The notes under the pieces were generated by a model, which saw only the letters and a list, made by a program, of their open reading frames with translations, did not search any database and was not told the DNA's origin. A DNA stretch of 64,000 bases from Pseudomonas lutea. Lineage in GTDB: Bacteria; Pseudomonadota; Gammaproteobacteria; Pseudomonadales; Pseudomonadaceae. Position numbers and translations under genes: made by a program. Positions 1 to 19,606 of the stretch are shown here, in pieces; the first letter of the stretch is position 1, and each line of letters opens with the position of its first letter. The DNA lies in the NCBI RefSeq assembly GCF_000759445.1, contig NZ_JRMB01000003.1:1-64000 (forward strand). Reading direction: 5' to 3'.

Positions 1-515
<515 letters not shown>

Positions 516-636
516 ATCGAAGACTCAGCTTCTTCGCAAGTTCCCACACGAATTGCTTGATTCATTGAAGAAGACGATAGAAGCAGCTTTAAGCTCCAAG
601 CTGATAGCTCACGCTAACAGTTACAAGCTCGAAATT

Positions 637-713
<77 letters not shown>

Positions 714-723
714 ATTTTGTTAT

Positions 724-799
724 GGGGCCATAGCTCAGCTGGGAGAGCGCCTGCCTTGCACGCAGGAGGTCAACGGTTCGATCCCGTTTGGCTCCACCA
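724..799 (+). tRNA. tRNA-Ala (anticodon TGC)
   Basis: A 76-nt cloverleaf: acceptor GGGGCCA pairs with the TGGCTCC side, the anticodon loop CTTGCAC gives TGC, and CCA is encoded. It sits 10 nt after tRNA-Ile, the usual Ile-Ala pair of gammaproteobacterial rRNA spacers. Confidence 0.98.
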
Positions 800-884
800 T
801 AACTGCTTCTGACTGCTGAAAGCTTAGAAATGAGCGCTCCATCCGATGGATGATGAGTGTTGATTTCTAGTCTTTGATTAGATC

Positions 885-895
885 GTTCTTTAAAA
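885..895 (+). promoter_or_regulatory. boxA-type antitermination site in the 16S-23S spacer
   Basis: GTTCTTTAAAA matches the boxA core (TGCTCTTTA class) bound by NusB/S10, and lies between tRNA-Ala and 23S, where rRNA operons carry a second boxA. The rest of 800-1010 holds no gene. Assignment rests on motif and position. Confidence 0.65.
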
Positions 896-1010
896 ATTTG
901 GGTATGTGATTGAAATATAGACTGGGCACCTCTTTCACTGGTGCGTGTCCAGGCTAAGGTAAAGTTTGTGAAATGCAAACTTTCGGCGAATGTCGTCTTC
1001 ACAGTATAAC

Positions 1011-1030
1011 CAGATTGCTTGGGGTTATAT

Positions 1031-1037
<7 letters not shown>
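1011..1037 (+). other. 5' strand of the 23S rRNA processing stem
   Basis: These 27 bases pair with 3913-3940 with a single bulged base. The long helix loops out the whole 23S rRNA and is the expected RNase III substrate. It overlaps the first few bases of mature 23S. Confidence 0.85.
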
Positions 1038-3912
<2,875 letters not shown>

Positions 3913-3921
<9 letters not shown>

Positions 3922-3940
3922 ATAACACCCAAGCAATCTG
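3913..3940 (+). other. 3' strand of the 23S rRNA processing stem
   Basis: Complementary to 1011-1037, closing the 23S precursor helix. The remaining spacer to 5S (3941-4067) shows no tRNA gene. Confidence 0.85.
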
Positions 3941-4067
3941 CAGACAGACAGCAGATTGCGGTGTGTGAAGACGCATGAAGACGAAAGTTTGCGACCACAC
4001 AGACAGACACCTGATCACATACCCGATTTGCCGAAGCGTTCGAGAGGACGAGTCGGCACCCGAATTT

Positions 4068-4183
4068 CTTGACGACCATAGAGCGTTGGAACCACCTGAT
4101 CCCATCCCGAACTCAGCAGTGAAACGATGCATCGCCGATGGTAGTGTGGGGTTTCCCCATGTGAGAGTAGGTCATCGTCAAGA
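4068..4183 (+). rRNA. rrf: 5S ribosomal RNA
   Basis: About 116 nt, beginning CTTGACGACCATAGAGCG and ending GTCATCGTCAAGA, so the terminal helix pairs. The conserved CCGAACTCAG loop and CGCCGATGGTAGTGTGGGG segment are present. It is the last gene of the rRNA operon. Confidence 0.96.
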
Positions 4184-4194
4184 TTAAATTCCAG

Positions 4195-4230
4195 AACCCC
4201 ATCTGCTTACGCAGATGGGGTTTTGTTTTT
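4195..4230 (+). terminator. Intrinsic terminator of the rRNA operon
   Basis: A perfect 10-bp stem (CCCCATCTGC / GCAGATGGGG) with a TTAC loop, followed by TTTTGTTTTT. It lies 12 nt after 5S rRNA. Confidence 0.95.
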
Positions 4231-4323
4231 GCGCGCGATTAAGTGCCAGTGCCAGTGCCCAGCCATTAGGCGAGTTGGGACATCAGGAGGGGGCGGGGCT
4301 TCCTGCGGATGTCTTACGCACCC

Positions 4324-4351
4324 TTGTTTGGCCTGACTAAGCGATTATCAT
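4324..4351 (+). promoter_or_regulatory. Possible sigma-70 promoter for birA
   Basis: TTGTTT (4324-4329) and TATCAT (4346-4351) are 16 bp apart, 30 bp before the birA ATG. The match is moderate. A triple AGTGCC repeat lies further upstream at 4242-4259, with no function I can assign. Confidence 0.35.
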
Positions 4352-4380
4352 GCGCTGCTTACTCCCACACGGTCGAAACC

Positions 4381-5337
4381 ATGCAAACGCTGCTGAAGCT
4401 ACTAGGGGATGGTGAATTTCACTCTGGCGAGGATCTCGGGCTGGCACTTGGTGTAAGCAGAACCGCAGTTTGGAAGAAGCTGCAGCAAATCCAGAACGAA
4501 TTGGGGATCGAATTTCATAAGGTGCGGGGTCGTGGTTATCGTCTGGCGTCGCCGCTCTCTCTGCTGGATGCCAGTGCTCTTGATATCGAGCATGCGCGGC
4601 TTGGTTGGAAATGTAAGGTTCACGTAATCATTGACTCGACTAACGCGGAAGCATTGCGACTACTCCAGACCCAGGAGACGCTTCCTGCTCTGGTGGTAGC
4701 AGAGCAGCAGACCGCCGGCAGAGGTCGGCGGGGTCGGCAGTGGGTGAGTCCCTTCGCTCAGAACCTCTATTACAGCATTGCGCTCAGGCTGGACGGAGGA
4801 ATGCGTCGACTCGATGGTCTGAGTCTATTGGTTGGTCTTGCAGTAGTGGACACGGTACGGGACCTCGGTGTCACGAGCGCTGGCTTGAAATGGCCCAATG
4901 ACATTTTGGTCGGTCCCAAGAAGCTTGCAGGCGTCCTGTTAGAGCTTACTGGGGATCCTGCCGATGTCTGCCATGTAGTGATTGGTATTGGCCTTAACAT
5001 CAACATGCGTGAGTCCGACGGCGTGGGGCAGGCTTGGACGTCAATGTCCCTGGAGCTGGGTCGCGTTTTAGACCGCAATGAAGTGATTTGCGCGCTTAGC
5101 CACAAACTCAGCTTATATCTGGCAGGGCATCAACGCGATGGATTTACCGCATACAGACAGGGTTGGGAGAGCAAGCACCTCTGGCAGGGATTGATGGTCA
5201 CGTTGTCTACAGGCGCTGAATCCATTGAGGGGCGTGTGCTGGGAGTGGGGGTCGATGGCGCTCTGCGTTTGATGGTAGACGGACGAGAGGAGCACTTTAG
5301 CGGCGGAGAGGTGAGCCTTCGACTCGCCGGCGATTAG
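4381..5337 (+). CDS. birA: Bifunctional biotin-[acetyl-CoA-carboxylase] ligase / biotin operon repressor BirA
   Basis: This 318-aa protein activates biotin to biotinyl-5'-AMP and transfers it to the biotin carboxyl carrier protein of acetyl-CoA carboxylase. With its N-terminal DNA-binding domain it also represses biotin synthesis genes. Residues about 8-40 form the winged helix-turn-helix (SGEDLGLALGVSRTAVWKKL). The adenylate loop GRGRRGRQW is at about 113-121 and the KWPND motif near 170. A small C-terminal SH3-like domain follows. I chose ATG 4381 over an in-frame ATG at 4309 because family members begin at MQTLLKLL and the longer version adds 24 residues without homology I recognise. The gene lies between the rRNA operon and the decaying SPOR-type gene. 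The expected downstream partner coaX is not there. Confidence 0.96.
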   Translation: MQTLLKLLGDGEFHSGEDLGLALGVSRTAVWKKLQQIQNELGIEFHKVRGRGYRLASPLSLLDASALDIEHARLGWKCKVHVIIDSTNAEALRLLQTQETLPALVVAEQQTAGRGRRGRQWVSPFAQNLYYSIALRLDGGMRRLDGLSLLVGLAVVDTVRDLGVTSAGLKWPNDILVGPKKLAGVLLELTGDPADVCHVVIGIGLNINMRESDGVGQAWTSMSLELGRVLDRNEVICALSHKLSLYLAGHQRDGFTAYRQGWESKHLWQGLMVTLSTGAESIEGRVLGVGVDGALRLMVDGREEHFSGGEVSLRLAGD

Positions 5338-5396
5338 TCGGATACATGTCCTCAAACTGCAGCGATTGCCACCTGGCGCGGGTTGATGAGGTAGAT

Positions 5397-5832
5397 ATGC
5401 CCTGGGCATTTTGATGTTGGTTTTGATAAATGTTCTATACGTTGCTTGGCGCTATCGGGATGCGGCGCTGCAACCGAAAGAACTTGCGCCGCTGCTGACC
5501 AATCGCTCCTATGGCGGGTCAATCCGCCTGCTCAACGAGTCAGTTCCGGAAGCAGTAACTTTAGGTTCTCTAAGCGGCGAGCAAGCATGCCTGTATTTAG
5601 GGGGTATGGCCAACGAGCGCGCGGCCCACCTGATTGCGCGACGCCTTAAAAGTTTGGACATCGACGCTCGTCGTAGCAAGAGGACTGAGGTCCGTACTGA
5701 TGATCTGTGGCTCAGCATTTCGCCCAAAGCAAGCGCTTGGTGAGTGACCCGGCCTTGGCAGATCTGCATTCTGATTTTCCGGGACTAAAAACTAAAATAA
5801 TGTCATGCGCAGGCATTGCAACTGAAGATTAG
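5397..5832 (+). pseudogene. Broken SPOR-type membrane-anchored protein gene (remnant)
   Basis: Three frames together spell one small Pseudomonas protein. Frame one gives MPWAF from ATG 5397. Frame two (from about 5411 to 5743) gives LMLVLINVLYVAW, a single N-terminal membrane anchor, then CLYLGG and WLSISP segments. Frame three (about 5737 to TAG 5832) gives LVSDPALADLHSDF and ends IMSCAGIATED. The two frame changes each fit a one-base loss, one in the T run at 5409-5412 and one near 5730-5737. Joined, it would be about 145 aa. From memory the usual protein downstream of coaX is about 230 aa with a C-terminal SPOR (septal peptidoglycan-binding) domain, so an internal stretch also seems lost. 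Alternatively, a short protein could start at TTG 5411 or ATG 5414, but decay explains the readable C-terminal frame better. Confidence 0.8.
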
Positions 5833-5932
5833 TTTGAATAGAATGGCGCCCGCTTCGCAGTGCAGATCGAAAGAACGCGGCGAAGAGTGTGAAGTCAATC
5901 GTTGTAACCTCAAGTTTTTATTGAGAAAAAGG

Positions 5933-5960
5933 TTGACAGAAGGGTGGCATGGTATAGAAT
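5933..5960 (+). promoter_or_regulatory. Sigma-70 promoter of the tRNA-Tyr-Gly-Thr cluster
   Basis: TTGACA (5933-5938) is followed 16 bp later by TAGAAT (5955-5960), with a GC-rich stretch after the -10. The first tRNA begins 14 nt downstream. The same TAGAAT -10 occurs at the rpsJ and rpsH promoters in this window. Confidence 0.85.
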
Positions 5961-5973
5961 GCTGCCTCGCTTA

Positions 5974-6058
<85 letters not shown>

Positions 6059-6085
6059 TAATTTGAGCGTAAGCATCAAAGCTCA

Positions 6086-6159
<74 letters not shown>

Positions 6160-6186
6160 GGTTTTGTTGGTTGTGCAGCGTGTTTT

Positions 6187-6262
6187 GCTCTTGTAGCTCA
6201 GTTGGTAGAGCACACCCTTGGTAAGGGTGAGGTCAGCGGTTCAAATCCGCTCAAGAGCTCCA
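6187..6262 (+). tRNA. tRNA-Thr (anticodon GGT)
   Basis: A 76-nt cloverleaf: acceptor GCTCTTG pairs with CAAGAGC, the anticodon loop TTGGTAA gives GGT, and CCA is encoded. In many gammaproteobacteria tufB follows directly; here a terminator-like hairpin does. Confidence 0.97.
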
Positions 6263-6267
6263 TGAAT

Positions 6268-6299
6268 AAGGCAGGTACAGAAGTATCTGCCTTTGCTTT
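6268..6299 (+). terminator. Likely intrinsic terminator after the tRNA-Thr gene
   Basis: AAGGCAG pairs with CTGCCTT around a loop that extends the stem partly (GTA/TAT), followed by TTGCTTT. It starts 6 nt after the encoded CCA. The U-tract is imperfect. The stretch 6300-6388 shows nothing else. Confidence 0.65.
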
Positions 6300-6388
6300 A
6301 AGCGTCGGTGCAGCTGCATCAAGATAGCTGCTACAGCGGCGACGCGACAGCGCAGCGACGTAGCCTCAGGGCTGTTTTCGAGGCGGTG

Positions 6389-6417
6389 TTGAAATCTTCC
6401 CGTCGGGTCCGCATAAT
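6389..6417 (+). promoter_or_regulatory. Sigma-70 promoter for tRNA-Trp-secE-nusG
   Basis: TTGAAA (6389-6394) and CATAAT (6412-6417) have a 17-bp spacer. The tRNA begins 21 nt later and secE 46 nt after the tRNA, with no terminator between, so the three genes are probably one transcript. Confidence 0.75.
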
Positions 6418-6438
6418 ACGCGGCCTGATTTTGCTTTT

Positions 6439-6514
6439 AGGTCAGTAGCTCAATTGGCAGAGCGACGGTCTCCAAAACCGTAGGTTGGGGGTTCGATTCC
6501 CTCCTGACCTGCCA
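6439..6514 (+). tRNA. tRNA-Trp (anticodon CCA)
   Basis: A 76-nt cloverleaf: acceptor AGGTCAG pairs with CTGACCT, the anticodon loop CTCCAAA gives CCA, a discriminator G is followed by encoded CCA. It sits immediately before secE, as in other Pseudomonas. Confidence 0.97.
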
Positions 6515-6559
6515 GATTTCGAAAAGTTATCTGGCTTTCTTTTCACAGGATTTTAGTAG

Positions 6560-6928
6560 ATGAATCCAAAGGCTGAAGCCCAAGACTCCCGTTTTGATCT
6601 CGTTAAGTGGCTTGTTGTAGTGCTTTTGGTGGTCGTGGGTGTCGTTGGAAATCAATACTACTCCGCGCAGCCAATCCTGTATCGCGTTCTCGCCTTGCTC
6701 GTTATTGCCGCTGTGGCTGCCTATGTGGCGCTGCAGACTGGTAAGGGCAAGGCTTTTTTCGTGTTGGCCAAGGAAGCTCGCGCTGAGATTCGCAAAGTCG
6801 TGTGGCCTACGCGTCAAGAGACAACCCAAACCACGTTGATCGTGGTGGCTGTTGTTCTTGTTATGGCGCTGCTGCTGTGGGGTTTAGATTCCCTGCTCGG
6901 CTGGCTTGTTTCCTTGATTGTCGGCTAA
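6560..6928 (+). CDS. secE: Preprotein translocase subunit SecE
   Basis: SecE clamps the two halves of SecY and is essential for protein export across the inner membrane. The 122-aa protein has three hydrophobic segments (about residues 15-32, 40-58 and 92-118). The conserved amphipathic region before the last one reads KEARAEIRKVVWPTRQE (about 72-90), the SecE/Sec61-gamma signature. Its three-helix length equals E. coli SecE. An AGGA-like site precedes ATG 6560. nusG starts 9 nt downstream, so the pair is cotranscribed, and SecY is encoded later in the window in the spc operon. Confidence 0.97.
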   Translation: MNPKAEAQDSRFDLVKWLVVVLLVVVGVVGNQYYSAQPILYRVLALLVIAAVAAYVALQTGKGKAFFVLAKEARAEIRKVVWPTRQETTQTTLIVVAVVLVMALLLWGLDSLLGWLVSLIVG

Positions 6929-6937
6929 GGGTGTCCC

Positions 6938-7471
6938 GTGGCTAAGCGTTGGTACGTAGTGCACGCCTACTCAGGCTATGAGAAGCATGTCATGCGCTCT
7001 CTGGTTGAGCGTGTAAAGCTTGCAGGCATGGAAGATGGCTTCGGCGAGATTCTGGTCCCCACTGAAGAAGTAGTGGAGATGCGTAACGGCCAGAAGCGCA
7101 AGAGCGAGCGGAAGTTCTTCCCTGGCTATGTGCTTGTCCAGATGGATATGAATGAGGGTACCTGGCACTTGGTCAAGGACACTCCTCGTGTTATGGGCTT
7201 TATCGGTGGCACAGCTGACAAGCCTGCGCCGATTACCGACAAAGAAGCCGAAGCCATCCTGCGTCGCGTGGCCGATGGTAGCGATAAGCCTAAGCCCAAG
7301 ACTCTTTTTGAGCCTGGCGAAGTAGTGCGCGTGACTGACGGTCCGTTCGCTGATTTCAATGGCACGGTTGAAGAAGTTAACTATGAAAAGAGCCGGATCC
7401 AAGTGGCGGTGCTCATTTTCGGACGCTCTACCCCGGTAGAGTTGGAGTTCAGTCAGGTCGAAAAGGCGTAA
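6938..7471 (+). CDS. nusG: Transcription termination/antitermination protein NusG
   Basis: NusG (177 aa) binds the clamp of RNA polymerase, suppresses pausing and links polymerase to Rho or to ribosomal protein S10. The N-terminal NGN domain begins with [15 protein letters not shown] and carries the FFPGYVLV strand near residue 61. The C-terminal KOW domain (about 125-177) has the [15 protein letters not shown] motif. GTG 6938 is used because the protein then begins MAKRWYVVH as in relatives. A strong terminator follows, separating the gene from rplK. Confidence 0.98.
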   Translation: MAKRWYVVHAYSGYEKHVMRSLVERVKLAGMEDGFGEILVPTEEVVEMRNGQKRKSERKFFPGYVLVQMDMNEGTWHLVKDTPRVMGFIGGTADKPAPITDKEAEAILRRVADGSDKPKPKTLFEPGEVVRVTDGPFADFNGTVEEVNYEKSRIQVAVLIFGRSTPVELEFSQVEKA

Positions 7472-7489
7472 CTGAGCTCAGAATCCCAT

Positions 7490-7519
7490 ACCCCGCAGCC
7501 TTGGGCTGTGGGGTTTTTT
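7490..7519 (+). terminator. Intrinsic terminator between nusG and rplK
   Basis: A 10-bp stem (CCCCGCAGCC with GGCTGTGGGG, one G-U pair), TTG loop and six T residues. It lies 19 nt past the nusG stop. Transcription of rplK therefore depends on read-through or on a promoter in 7520-7590 that I cannot pin down. Confidence 0.92.
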
Positions 7520-7590
7520 CGTCACCGGGATAAACGCGCAAGTAACCGGGGAGCCTTTCGAGGCGCTAGAACCCGTAATTGGAGTGCCTC

Positions 7591-8022
7591 ATGGCCAAGA
7601 AGATTACCGCTTACATCAAGCTTCAAGTGAAAGCCGCTCAGGCTAACCCGAGCCCACCTGTTGGTCCTGCACTGGGTCAGCACGGCGTGAACATCATGGA
7701 ATTCTGCAAAGCGTTCAACGCCCGTACTCAGGGTATTGAGCCAGGTCTGCCGACTCCTGTGATCATCACTGTCTACAGTGACCGCAGCTTCACCTTTGAA
7801 ACCAAAAGCACCCCGGCTTCGGTACTGCTGAAAAAAGCGGCTGGCCTGACCAGCGGCTCGGCTCGTCCGAACACCGTAAAAGTTGGCACAGTGACCCGTG
7901 CTCAGCTGGAAGAAATCGCCAAGGCAAAAAATGCCGACTTGACCGCTGCTGATATGGACGCCGCCGTGCGCACCATCGCCGGTTCCGCTCGTAGCATGGG
8001 CCTTAACGTGGAGGGTGTGTAA
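7591..8022 (+). CDS. rplK: 50S ribosomal protein L11
   Basis: L11 (143 aa) binds 23S rRNA helices 43/44 in the GTPase-associated centre and is needed for the RelA-dependent stringent response. The proline-rich N-terminal domain ([20 protein letters not shown], about 21-40) is the thiostrepton-site signature. The C-terminal RNA-binding domain ends [12 protein letters not shown] 7591 is chosen over an in-frame TTG at 7579 because it gives the family start MAKKITAY and length. The stop overlaps the rplA start (TAATG). In E. coli L1 represses this pair by binding the leader; a similar site may lie in 7545-7590 but I cannot fold it with certainty. Confidence 0.98.
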   Translation: MAKKITAYIKLQVKAAQANPSPPVGPALGQHGVNIMEFCKAFNARTQGIEPGLPTPVIITVYSDRSFTFETKSTPASVLLKKAAGLTSGSARPNTVKVGTVTRAQLEEIAKAKNADLTAADMDAAVRTIAGSARSMGLNVEGV

Positions 8023-8717
8023 TGGCTAAGCTGACTAAGCGCCAAAAAGCTATCGCTTCCAAGGTTGAAGCTGGCAAATCGTATAACTTCAACGACGCTG
8101 CTGCCCTGCTGGCAGAGTTGTCGACAGTGAAGTTCAGCGAATCTGTAGATGTTGCTGTGAACCTCGGTGTCGATCCTCGTAAATCCGACCAGGTCGTACG
8201 TAGCGCTACCGTGCTGCCGCATGGCACTGGCAAGACCGTTCGTGTAGCCGTGTTTACTCAGGGTCCAGCTGCTGAAGCTGCTCTGGCTGCCGGCGCTGAT
8301 CGTGTTGGTATGGACGACCTGGCTGCTGAAATGAAAGGCGGCGACTTGAACTATGACGTCGTAATTGCTTCCCCGGACGCAATGCGGGTTGTTGGTCAGT
8401 TGGGTCAGATCCTCGGTCCACGCGGCCTGATGCCTAACCCTAAGGTCGGTACCGTTACTCCGGACGTCGCCACTGCGGTTAAAAACGCGAAGGCTGGTCA
8501 GGTTCGTTATCGCACCGACAAAAATGGCATTATCCACACTTCCGTTGGCAAGGTCGGCTTTGAAGCAGACAAGCTGCGTGAGAACGTTGAAGCGCTGATC
8601 GCTGACCTTAAGCGTATCAAGCCAGCTTCCTCTAAAGGTATTTATGTCAAGCGCGTGACACTGAGCACTACTATGGGCCCAGGCCTGGTCATTGACCAAG
8701 GTTCGTTGGACGCGTAA
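8022..8717 (+). CDS. rplA: 50S ribosomal protein L1
   Basis: L1 (231 aa) forms the mobile L1 stalk on 23S rRNA at the E site and autoregulates rplKA translation in E. coli. The sequence starts MAKLTKRQK and contains the signature [15 protein letters not shown] near residue 130 and the usual GPG near the C-terminus. Start and stop overlap with rplK indicate translational coupling. Confidence 0.98.
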   Translation: MAKLTKRQKAIASKVEAGKSYNFNDAAALLAELSTVKFSESVDVAVNLGVDPRKSDQVVRSATVLPHGTGKTVRVAVFTQGPAAEAALAAGADRVGMDDLAAEMKGGDLNYDVVIASPDAMRVVGQLGQILGPRGLMPNPKVGTVTPDVATAVKNAKAGQVRYRTDKNGIIHTSVGKVGFEADKLRENVEALIADLKRIKPASSKGIYVKRVTLSTTMGPGLVIDQGSLDA

Positions 8718-8739
8718 GACCGGCATGGCGTGGGTAACT

Positions 8740-8914
8740 GCGCTATTGCAAAAATTGGGGTCCCTGCCTGGCGGGGGCTATCCAAGACCGTAGGCGGCGC
8801 GAGCCTTAAACCAAAAGCCTACGCAGATGGTGCTCCCGGTTCCTTACCGAATCAGACACCAAAACGACATTTGGCTTCGGTCAGATGAAACGGTAACAAG
8901 CAGGAGTTAGACCC
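8740..8914 (+). ncRNA. L10 leader region (ribosomal protein L10-L7/L12 binding leader)
   Basis: The 197-nt gap between rplA and rplJ is gene-free and carries a structured GC-rich segment (CTGCCTGGCGGGGGCTATCC, then GTAGGCGGCGCGAGCC with a complementary AAAGCCTACGC). This is where the Rfam L10 leader lies in gammaproteobacteria: L10(L12)4 binds it and represses rplJL translation. Limits are approximate and not based on a covariance search. Confidence 0.75.
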
Positions 8915-9415
8915 GTGGCAATTAAACTCGAAGACAAGAAGGCCATCGTCGCTGAAGTCAACGAGGCTGCCAAAGTCGCTCTGTCTGCTGTTGTGGCTGA
9001 TGCCCGCGGTGTGACAGTAGGCGCGATGACCGGACTCCGTAAAGAGGCTCGTGAAGCTGGCGTGTACGTACGTGTTGTGCGTAACACCTTGCTCAAGCGC
9101 GCAGTTGCTGACACTGAATACAGTGTTCTCAACGATGCGTTCACCGGCCCGACCTTGATCGCTTTCTCCAACGAACATCCAGGTGCTGCTGCCCGCTTGT
9201 TCAAAGAGTTCGCAAAAGGTCAGGACAAGTTCGAGATCAAGGCAGCTGCGTTTGAGGGCAAGTACCTCGCAGCTAATCAGATCGACGTACTGGCAACACT
9301 GCCAACCCGCAACGAAGCGATTTCGCAGCTGATGAGCGTGATTCAAGGCGCTACCAGCAAGCTCGCTCGTACGTTGGCGGCAGTCCGCGAACAGAAAGAA
9401 GCCGCCGCAGCCTAA
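8915..9415 (+). CDS. rplJ: 50S ribosomal protein L10
   Basis: L10 (166 aa) anchors L7/L12 dimers at the base of the ribosomal stalk next to L11. The N-terminal rRNA-binding domain begins [20 protein letters not shown] and includes [18 protein letters not shown]. The C-terminal helix ([20 protein letters not shown]) is the L7/L12 docking helix. Start is GTG 8915 after GGAGTTAG. Expression is probably controlled through the preceding leader. Confidence 0.98.
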   Translation: MAIKLEDKKAIVAEVNEAAKVALSAVVADARGVTVGAMTGLRKEAREAGVYVRVVRNTLLKRAVADTEYSVLNDAFTGPTLIAFSNEHPGAAARLFKEFAKGQDKFEIKAAAFEGKYLAANQIDVLATLPTRNEAISQLMSVIQGATSKLARTLAAVREQKEAAAA

Positions 9416-9492
9416 GGGCTGGCACTTCCTCTCGCGTAATTTGTTTATTTTGATGGTCGCGTAGGCCGTCCCCCAATTCAGGAATTAGAGTC

Positions 9493-9858
9493 ATGTCTAT
9501 CTCTCAAGACGATATCCTCAACGCCGTAGCTGAAATGTCTGTTCTGCAGGTTGTAGAGCTGATCAAAGCATTCGAAGAAAAATTCGGTGTCAGCGCTGCC
9601 GCTGCTTCCGCTGGTCCAGCTGCTGCTGCTGCCGTTGTTGAAGAGCAAACTGAATTCAACGTCATGCTGCTGGAAGCTGGCGAGAAGAAAGTTAACGTCA
9701 TTAAAGCAGTTCGTGAACTGACCGGTCTGGGCCTGAAAGAAGCCAAGGCAGTCGTTGACGGCGCGCCAGCAATGGTCCTGGAAGCAGTAGCTAAAGACGC
9801 TGCTGACAAGGCCAAGGCCACCCTGGAAGAAGCAGGCGCTAAAGTCGAGCTGAAGTAA
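9493..9858 (+). CDS. rplL: 50S ribosomal protein L7/L12
   Basis: This acidic 121-aa stalk protein recruits and stimulates EF-Tu, EF-G, IF2 and RF3. An N-terminal dimerisation helix ([20 protein letters not shown]) leads to an Ala-rich hinge (about 34-52). The C-terminal domain carries the factor-binding [15 protein letters not shown] helix. It lies 77 nt after rplJ. A terminator-like hairpin after it (9905-9933) probably makes its transcript more abundant than rpoBC, matching its four to six copies per ribosome. Confidence 0.98.
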   Translation: MSISQDDILNAVAEMSVLQVVELIKAFEEKFGVSAAAASAGPAAAAAVVEEQTEFNVMLLEAGEKKVNVIKAVRELTGLGLKEAKAVVDGAPAMVLEAVAKDAADKAKATLEEAGAKVELK

Positions 9859-9904
9859 GCATCGACTTTGCGTTTCCAGCCCAAGCGTTAAGCGAAAGGC
9901 TGAT

Positions 9905-9933
9905 GGCTGGTGGCTTCTGCCACCGGCCTTTTT
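9905..9933 (+). terminator. Attenuator/terminator between rplL and rpoB
   Basis: A 10-bp stem GGCTGGTGGC / GCCACCGGCC (one G-U pair) with a TTCT loop and five T residues, 46 nt past the rplL stop. Since rpoB has no obvious promoter of its own in 9934-10078, this is best read as a partial terminator. Confidence 0.85.
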
Positions 9934-10078
9934 CCGTTGTTGGCAGCTGATTCGGTTAGCGCTGATTACGTGATCTACCCACCTCGACGGTGGCGCGAAC
10001 CATGGGGTTCGCAAGATTTTTCTGGCTGCTCCCGTCGGGGGGAGCCAAACAAGCAGGTGACCAAGCTGGGGAACGCTG

Positions 10079-14152
<4,074 letters not shown>

Positions 14153-14215
14153 CACGTGACGCGAATCGAGGGTGGGTCAGTATGACCGCCCTCTGCTCCG
14201 CCAGGAGGAAAGGCC

Positions 14216-18415
<4,200 letters not shown>

Positions 18416-18497
18416 GAGTAGGGCCCCGGTTCTAATGGTCATTTGGCTCACCCGGTTTCGACGGGTGGCCACTGGCTGTTGACATCGGGGCTTTGCC

Positions 18498-18526
18498 TTG
18501 ACTGGGGGCGGGATCCTCTTTAGACT
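18498..18526 (+). promoter_or_regulatory. Sigma-70 promoter of the str operon (rpsL)
   Basis: TTGACT (18498-18503) and TAGACT (18521-18526) are separated by 17 bp, about 90 nt before the rpsL ATG. A hairpin without U-tract (CACCCG / CGGGTG, about 18449-18470) lies just upstream. The gap 18416-18617 contains no gene. Confidence 0.7.
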
Positions 18527-18617
18527 CTTGTACCCCTAAATCTGGCGGGACGCTTGTCCTGCCATTTTGCTTTTCTTGTAAGACAATAGCGTCGCAAGAC
18601 AACAGTGGAGCTAGTAG

Positions 18618-18989
18618 ATGGCAACTATCAACCAGCTGGTACGTCAGCCGCGTAAGCGTATCGTCGAGAAATCCGACGTGCCTGCGCTGCAGAACTGCCC
18701 GCAGCGTCGTGGTGTGTGCACTCGTGTGTACACAACTACGCCGAAGAAACCTAACTCGGCATTGCGTAAGGTCTGCCGTGTGCGTCTGACCAACGGTTTC
18801 GAGGTTTCCTCGTACATCGGTGGTGAAGGCCACAACCTGCAAGAGCACAGCGTCGTACTGATTCGCGGCGGCCGTGTAAAAGACTTGCCAGGTGTTCGTT
18901 ATCACACCGTTCGCGGTTCGTTGGATACTTCCGGTGTTAAAGGTCGTAACCAGGGTCGTTCGAAGTACGGTACCAAGAAGCCTAAGTAG
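18618..18989 (+). CDS. rpsL: 30S ribosomal protein S12
   Basis: S12 (123 aa) sits at the decoding centre and monitors codon-anticodon fidelity. The signature [17 protein letters not shown] (about 39-55) is intact. Lys43 and Lys88 ([10 protein letters not shown]), the positions whose change gives streptomycin resistance, are wild type. First gene of the str operon, with rpsG 116 nt downstream. Confidence 0.99.
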   Translation: MATINQLVRQPRKRIVEKSDVPALQNCPQRRGVCTRVYTTTPKKPNSALRKVCRVRLTNGFEVSSYIGGEGHNLQEHSVVLIRGGRVKDLPGVRYHTVRGSLDTSGVKGRNQGRSKYGTKKPK

Positions 18990-19084
18990 TAGTGGCTTTT
19001 TGTAAAAACTGAATCATCTTATTTTCTGAGTCGATAAGAGTAAGGTCGGAGGCGCCAGTAGGTGCTGATTCCGAGCGAACCTGA

Positions 19085-19576
<492 letters not shown>

Positions 19577-19606
19577 TTTCAGCGTCACTAATTTTGCGAG
19601 GGCTTT

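Noticed and set aside
5411..5743. Intact short SPOR-like gene starting at TTG 5411
   Set aside because: The upstream MPWAF and the downstream C-terminal sequence in other frames are better explained by a broken gene, although a short product cannot be excluded.
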